This document shows positions 60,010-64,000 of a stretch of DNA of 64,000 nt, piece by piece; the stretch's first letter is position 1; each line of letters opens with the position of its first letter. The position numbers and the translations under genes are program-made. The notes beneath the pieces were generated by a model. It was not told the DNA's origin and ran no database searches. It saw nothing but the letters and a program-made list of their open reading frames with translations. Origin of the DNA: Paralichthys olivaceus (Eukaryota; Chordata; Actinopteri; Pleuronectiformes; Paralichthyidae); NCBI RefSeq assembly GCF_024713975.1, contig NC_091116.1:14056682-14120681 (forward strand). Reading direction: 5' to 3'.

Positions 60010-60525
60010 AGGAATTCCGTGACATCACTTCCTGTGACTGTTATCTGCTCGCTCAGAGATAGGTTGAACGGCGCGATGCGTCACTCTGCGGTGTTTCCTG
60101 CGCGGTGCGAGTGGTGGAGCAGCGTGTCCTGGGCGCAGCGTCGGAGTGAGCGCTCTGCGTGTCACAGACGATCTGCGGTGTCCGGGTGGGGCAGCTGTGA
60201 CTCTAACGCTTCGTCTCTTATGGAGGATTTCTGCGGCTCCTCTGAAGCTGCAGCGCCGACACGTCAGCGGGTCAGTTCCTCCCTGCGTCCGTTTCCGGTT
60301 TGAAACGTTAACGGCGGACGCACACGTCACGGTAAAGTCAGAGAACAGCGGCGAAGTGCGGCTGCTAGCTAGGGAGCTAACAGCTAGCTGAGCGACGGAC
60401 CCGGCGGCCAATCACAGCGAGGCCTGCCCGCGGCGTCCTCCAATCAGAGGCGGGGTTTAGACAGAGGGCGGGAACTCCGAAGTCTGGAGTGTGTCCTGGA
60501 GAAAACTCGTGACGTCATGCGTTTA
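60010..60525 (+). promoter_or_regulatory. ralb: candidate ralb promoter and noncoding first exon (CpG-rich)
   Basis: A CpG-dense stretch stands out between AT-rich spacer and TG satellite. It has two CCAAT boxes (60408-60412, 60440-60444), a GC box GGCGGGG (60449-60455), a palindromic CRE TGACGTCA (60510-60517) and ETS-like TTCCGG near 60292. There is a good donor-like CACG|GTAAAG with GT at 60332-60333. Two readings are possible: a first exon ending at 60331 with initiation upstream, or initiation downstream of the CCAAT/GC/CRE set. As the only such island before the ralb ATG it is the natural promoter for ralb; transcription to the left cannot be excluded. Confidence 0.5.
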
Positions 60526-60544
60526 AACTGTGTGACATCACTAA

Positions 60545-60573
60545 TCTGTGTGTTTAATGTGTGTGTGTGTTTA

Positions 60574-60605
<32 letters not shown>

Positions 60606-62075
60606 TGTGTTTAATGTGTGTGTGTAACGTGTGTGTGTGTGTGTCTAATGTGTGTGTGTGTGATGTGTTTTAATGTGTGTGTGTGTTTAATGTGTGTGTG
60701 ATGTGTTTTGATGTGTGTGTGTTTAATGTGTGTGTGATGTGTTTTAATGTGTGTGTGATGTGTTTTAATGTGTGTGTGATGTGTTTTAATGTGTGTGTGT
60801 TTAATGTGTGTGTGATGTGTTTTAATGTGTGTGTGTGTTCAATGTGTGTGTGATGTGTTTTAATGTGTGTGTGTGTGTGTGTTTAATGTGTGTGTGTGTG
60901 TGTCTAATGTGTGTGATGTGTTTTAATGTGTGTGATGTGTTTTAATGTGTGTGTGTGTTTAATGTGTGTGTGATGTGTTTTAATGTGTGTGTGTGTTTAA
61001 TGTGTGTGTGATGTGTTTTAATGTGTGTGTGTGTGTGTGTTTAATGTGTGTGTGTGTGTGTCTAATGTGTGTGATGTGTTTTAATGTGTGTGTGTGTTTA
61101 ATGTGTGTGTCTAATGTGTGTGTGTCTAATGTGTGTGTGTGTAATGTATGTGTGTGTGTGTTTAATGTGTGTGTGTGTGTTTAATGTGTGTGTGTGTTTA
61201 ATGTGTGTGTGTGTGTTTAATGTGTGTGTGTGTGTGTGTTTAATGTGTGTGTGTGTGTGTGTGTGTTTAATGTGTGTGTGTGTGTGTGTGTTGTGTTTAA
61301 TGTGTCTGTGTGTGTGTTGTGTTTAATGTGTGTGTGTGTGTGTTGTGTTTAATGTGTCTGTGTGTGTGTTGTGTTTAATGTGTGTGTGTGTGTGTTGTGT
61401 TTAATGTGTGTGTGTTGTGTTTAATGTGTCTGTGTTGTGTTTTAATGTGTGTGTGTGTGTGTCTAATGTGTGTGATGTGTTTTAATGTGTGTGTGTGTTT
61501 AATGTGTGTGTGTGTTGTGTTTAATATGTGTGTGTGTGTGTAACATGTTTTAATGTGTGTGTGTGTGATGTGTTCTAATGTGTGTGTGTTTAATGTGTGT
61601 GTGTGTGTGTGTCTAATGTGTGTGTGTGTAATGTATGTGTGTGTGTTGTGTTTAATGTGTGTGTGTTGTGTTTAATGTGTCTGTGTTGTGTTTTAATGTG
61701 TGTGTGTGTGTGTCTAATGTGTGTGATGTGTTTAATGTGTGTGTGTGTTTAATGTGTGTGTGTGTGTGTGTGTGTGTGTTTAATGTGTGTGTGTGTGTGT
61801 GTTTAATGTGTGTGTGTTGTGTTTAATGTGTCTGTGTGTGTGTTGTGTTTAATGTGTGTGTGTGTGTGTTGTGTTTAATGTGTGTGTGTTGTGTTTAATG
61901 TGTCTGTGTTGTGTTTAATGTATGTGTGTGTTTAATGTGTGTGTGTGTTTAATGTGTGTGTGTAACATGTTTTAATGTGTGTGTGTGTGTTTAATGTATG
62001 TGTGTGTGTGTTTAATGTGTGTGTGTGTGTTTAATGTGTGTGTGTGTGTTTGTGTGTGTGTTTAATGTCGTCTGT
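60545..62075. repeat. 1.5-kb TG-rich satellite with TTTAATGTGTG units
   Basis: An irregular array of (TG)n runs is punctuated by TTTAATG, TCTAATG and GATGTGTTTTAATG words, repeated many dozens of times. Sub-blocks recur, for example GATGTGTTTTAATGTGTGTG. It lies in the presumed ralb first intron. Alternating pyrimidine-purine tracts of this type can adopt Z-DNA. The ORFs in it (Cys/Val-rich NVCVCV repeats) are artefacts. Confidence 0.95.
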
Positions 62076-62600
62076 CTCCACACACTCATATTGACACATC
62101 ATGTGATGTGTTTGAGGACATCAGGTTATTCTCAGCTACATGTGTGTGTCCTTGTTGTGACTCTGGTTAAAGGTCACACTCAAGTGTTGTACAGTGTGTA
62201 TTTGTACACGGGCCCTTATCAGAGCACTCAGGGGCCTCGGTCAGTTCTACAGAGTACTGTCTTCACTACACTACTTTACATTTATACTTTCAGTATTCGT
62301 ATTCCACCATTTGACTTGTCTGTAGTCGTACAGTATAAGTATTATAGTTGTGTATAAGTACAGTAGTTTTGCAGTATAAGTATAGTAGTACATAATGAAG
62401 GTGTATTCTCAGACTGTACTCTGTGTTTCAGGCTTGTGCTGCAGTGGTTTGAGAGTTTGGAAGGTAAATATATATTTATATGAATATTTAAACAATGTTC
62501 CTCAGTAGTATTTCATATCGTAGTATTAGTACATAACAATCATGGACGTGTGTGTGATTAAACTGCACGTGTTCTGTTTAATATCTTTAATCCTCTTCCT
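62076..62600. other. unique spacer between the two ralb-intron satellites
   Basis: Ordinary AT-rich sequence with several AGTAGTAC / GTATTAGTA words, apparently single copy. No exon or coding potential was seen. Presumed intronic. Confidence 0.6.
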
Positions 62601-63640
62601 GTCTCTCCTGGTTCCTTGTTGTCTCTCCTGGTCCCTTCTTGTCTCTTCTTGTCTCTTCTTGTCCCTTCTTGTCTCTCCTGGTTCCTTCTTGTCCCTTCTT
62701 GTTTCTCCTGGTCTCTTCTTGTCCCTTCTTGTCTCTCCTGGTCTCTTCTTGTCCCTTCTTGTCTCTCCTGGTCTCTTCTTGTCCCTTCTTGTCTCTCCTG
62801 GTCTCTTCTTGTCTCTTCTGGTCTCTCCTGGTCCCTTCTTGTCTCTTCTTGTCTCTCCTGGTCCCTTCCTGTCTCTCTTCGTCCCTTGTTGTCTCTCCTG
62901 GTTCCTTCCTGTCTCTCCTGGTCCCTTCTTGTCCCTTCTTGTCTCTTCTGGTCTCTCCTGGTCCCTTCTTGTCCCTTCCTGTCTCTCCTGGTCCCTTGTT
63001 GTCTCTCCTGGCTCCTTCTTGTCTCTCCTGGTCCCTTGTTGTCCCTCCTGGTCCCTTGTTGTCTCTCCTGGCTCCTTCTTGTCTCTCCTGGTCCCTTGTT
63101 GTCTCTCCTGGTCCCTTCTTGTCTCTCCTGGTCCCTTCCTGTCTCTCTTCGTCCCTTCCTGTCTCTCCTGGCTCCTTCATGTCTCTCCTGGTCCCTACCT
63201 GTCTCTCCTGGCTCCTTCTTGTCTCTCCTGGCTCCTTCTTGTCTCTCCTGGTCTCTCCTGGCTCCTTCCTGTCTCTCCTGGTCCCTTCCTGTCTCTCCTG
63301 GCTCCTTCTTGTCTCTCCTGGCTCCTTCTTGTCTCTCCTGGTCCCTTCTTGTCTCTCCTGGTTCCTTGTTGTCTCTCCTGGTTCCTTGTTGTCTCTCCTG
63401 GTCCCTTCCTGTCTCTCCTGGCTCCTTCTTGTCTCTCCTGGCTCCTTCTTGTCTCTCCTGGTCTCTCCTGGTCCCTACCTGTCTCTCCTGGCTCCTTCTT
63501 GTCTCTCCTGGCTCCTTCTTGTCTCTCCTGGTCTCTCCTGGCTCCTTCCTGTCTCTCCTGGTCCCTTCCTGTCTCTCCTGGTTCCTTGTTGTCTCTCCTG
63601 GTTCCTTGTTGTCTCTCCTGGTCCCTTCCTGTCCCTTCCG
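62601..63640 (+). repeat. 1.04-kb pyrimidine-rich minisatellite, 20-bp unit made of decamers
   Basis: About 52 copies of a 20-bp unit, consensus GTCTCTCCTGGTCCCTTCTT, with variants GCTCCTTCTT and GTTCCTTGTT in the second half. Every 10-bp block begins with G followed by mostly pyrimidines. Half-unit steps occur (such as at 63241-63260), but I saw no indel that breaks the 10-bp register. The array ends 17 bp before the AG at 63656-63657, the probable ralb splice acceptor. It produces long stop-free frames on both strands (over 400 codons); these are period artefacts. Confidence 0.97.
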
Positions 63641-63695
63641 TCCCCTCTTGTCTTCAGTCAGTCTGTGAGCTGCTGGACCAGCGTAGACCGGAGTC

Positions 63696-63809
63696 ATGGC
63701 CTCTGGTAAGAACAAGAACCAGACGTCCCTTGTCCTCCACAAGGTGATCATGGTCGGCAGCGGGGGGGTGGGGAAGTCCGCCCTCACCCTGCAGTTCATG
63801 TACGACGAG
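63696..63809 (+). CDS. ralb: ralb coding exon 1: Ral GTPase N terminus and P-loop
   Basis: This exon encodes residues 1-38 of a Ral-family small GTPase. ATG is at 63696 (context GTCATGG). After the variable N terminus ([16 protein letters not shown]) comes the P-loop GSGGVGKS (21-28), which binds the nucleotide phosphates; Gly23 and Ser28 are at the family positions. It ends LTLQFMYDE at a GAG|GTGAG donor (63810). Ral GTPases cycle between GDP and GTP, act at plasma and endosomal membranes through a C-terminal prenyl group, and engage the exocyst and RalBP1. The family is certain. RALB rather than RALA is argued from linkage to inhbb, since RALB is next to INHBB in human. The upstream acceptor is probably TCTTCAG at 63651-63657, which leaves a 38-nt leader in this exon. 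Confidence 0.95.
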
Positions 63810-63885
63810 GTGAGACTCCGCCCCTTTCTCATTGACGTGGCTCGTTGGTTCGAATCCCCGTTAACGGGTTTTCTTGCGGTCGCAG
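63810..63885 (+). other. ralb: ralb intron between coding exons 1 and 2 (76 bp)
   Basis: GT at 63810, AG at 63884-63885, phase 0, only 76 bp, typical of compact teleost genomes. It contains a perfect 12-bp palindrome CCCGTTAACGGG at 63857-63868 beside GGTTCGAATCC. Confidence 0.9.
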
Positions 63886-64000
63886 TTCGTGGAGGACTAC
63901 GAGCCCACCAAGGCCGACAGCTACAGGAAGAAGGTGGTGCTGGACGGCGAGGACGTTCAGATCGACATCCTGGACACGGCGGGACAGGAGGACTACGCCG
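63886..64000 (+). CDS. ralb: ralb coding exon 2 (partial, runs off window)
   Basis: This exon encodes residues 39-76 and one further base; the gene continues beyond the window. It begins [16 protein letters not shown], the Ral switch I/effector loop, with Thr46 for magnesium and Asp49 characteristic of Ral effector binding. It then reads [22 protein letters not shown], with switch II DTAGQ and the catalytic Gln72. The acceptor is GGTCGCAG at 63878-63885, and joining to the previous exon is in frame between codons (phase 0). The sequence is near-identical to vertebrate RALA and RALB over this span, as expected for this conserved core, so this exon does not separate the two paralogues. Confidence 0.95.

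Noticed and set aside
62558..63832. 424-codon minus-strand ORF and 350-401-codon plus-strand ORFs with repetitive translations
   Set aside because: They are stop-free only because a 20-bp tandem unit is read in all frames, giving 20-residue periods. They overlap the ralb coding exon on the wrong strand or frame and resemble no protein.

Overview
The window looks like a compact teleost (probably percomorph) genome. Most of it is noncoding and studded with (TG)n/(CA)n microsatellites, long homopolymeric G/C runs and minisatellites. It also carries several degenerate interspersed repeats of kinds common in fish. Two vertebrate genes can be read with intron/exon structure. No bacterial, viral or toxin gene was recognised.

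Layout: (1) Positions 1 to about 48.9 kb hold no coding gene I can support. This stretch is tandem repeats, a small family of terminal-inverted-repeat elements (copies near 18.1, 26.0, 45.4 and 50.4 kb), a second dispersed repeat (2.05 and 48.1 kb), and a scattering of segments whose texture resembles conserved noncoding elements: homeodomain, POU and SOX-like words, little slippage. In mammals the gene desert beside INHBB leads to GLI2, so a regulatory desert here would fit, but GLI2 itself is not in the window. (2) About 48.9-57.5 kb is inhbb (activin/inhibin beta-B subunit) on the minus strand. It has two coding exons (56385-56781 and 51760-52535) separated by a 3.85-kb intron, giving a predicted 390-residue precursor. 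A TATA/CCAAT/GC-box promoter lies near 57.43-57.50 kb and there are candidate poly(A) signals between 51 and 48.9 kb. (3) 57.5-60.0 kb is AT-rich spacer. (4) From about 60.0 kb the plus strand carries a CpG-rich, CCAAT-containing candidate promoter. This is followed by 1.5 kb of TG-rich satellite and 1.04 kb of pyrimidine-rich minisatellite, and then the first two coding exons of a Ral small GTPase, called ralb from its neighbour inhbb. ralb runs off the right edge.

The two genes are divergent, with their candidate promoters about 2.6 kb apart. They do not form a pathway together: inhbb encodes a secreted TGF-beta-superfamily ligand and ralb a membrane-associated signalling GTPase. Their adjacency is an ancestral vertebrate synteny (RALB-INHBB-GLI2 in human). 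The points most worth a second look are the 10-bp-register minisatellite that ends at the ralb splice acceptor, an AUG-run upstream ORF in the inhbb leader, an inverted-repeat element whose ends carry AATAAA in the inhbb 3' flank, and a cluster of ATGAATATTCAT palindromes near 43 kb. All conserved-element and promoter calls are by eye and unaligned.
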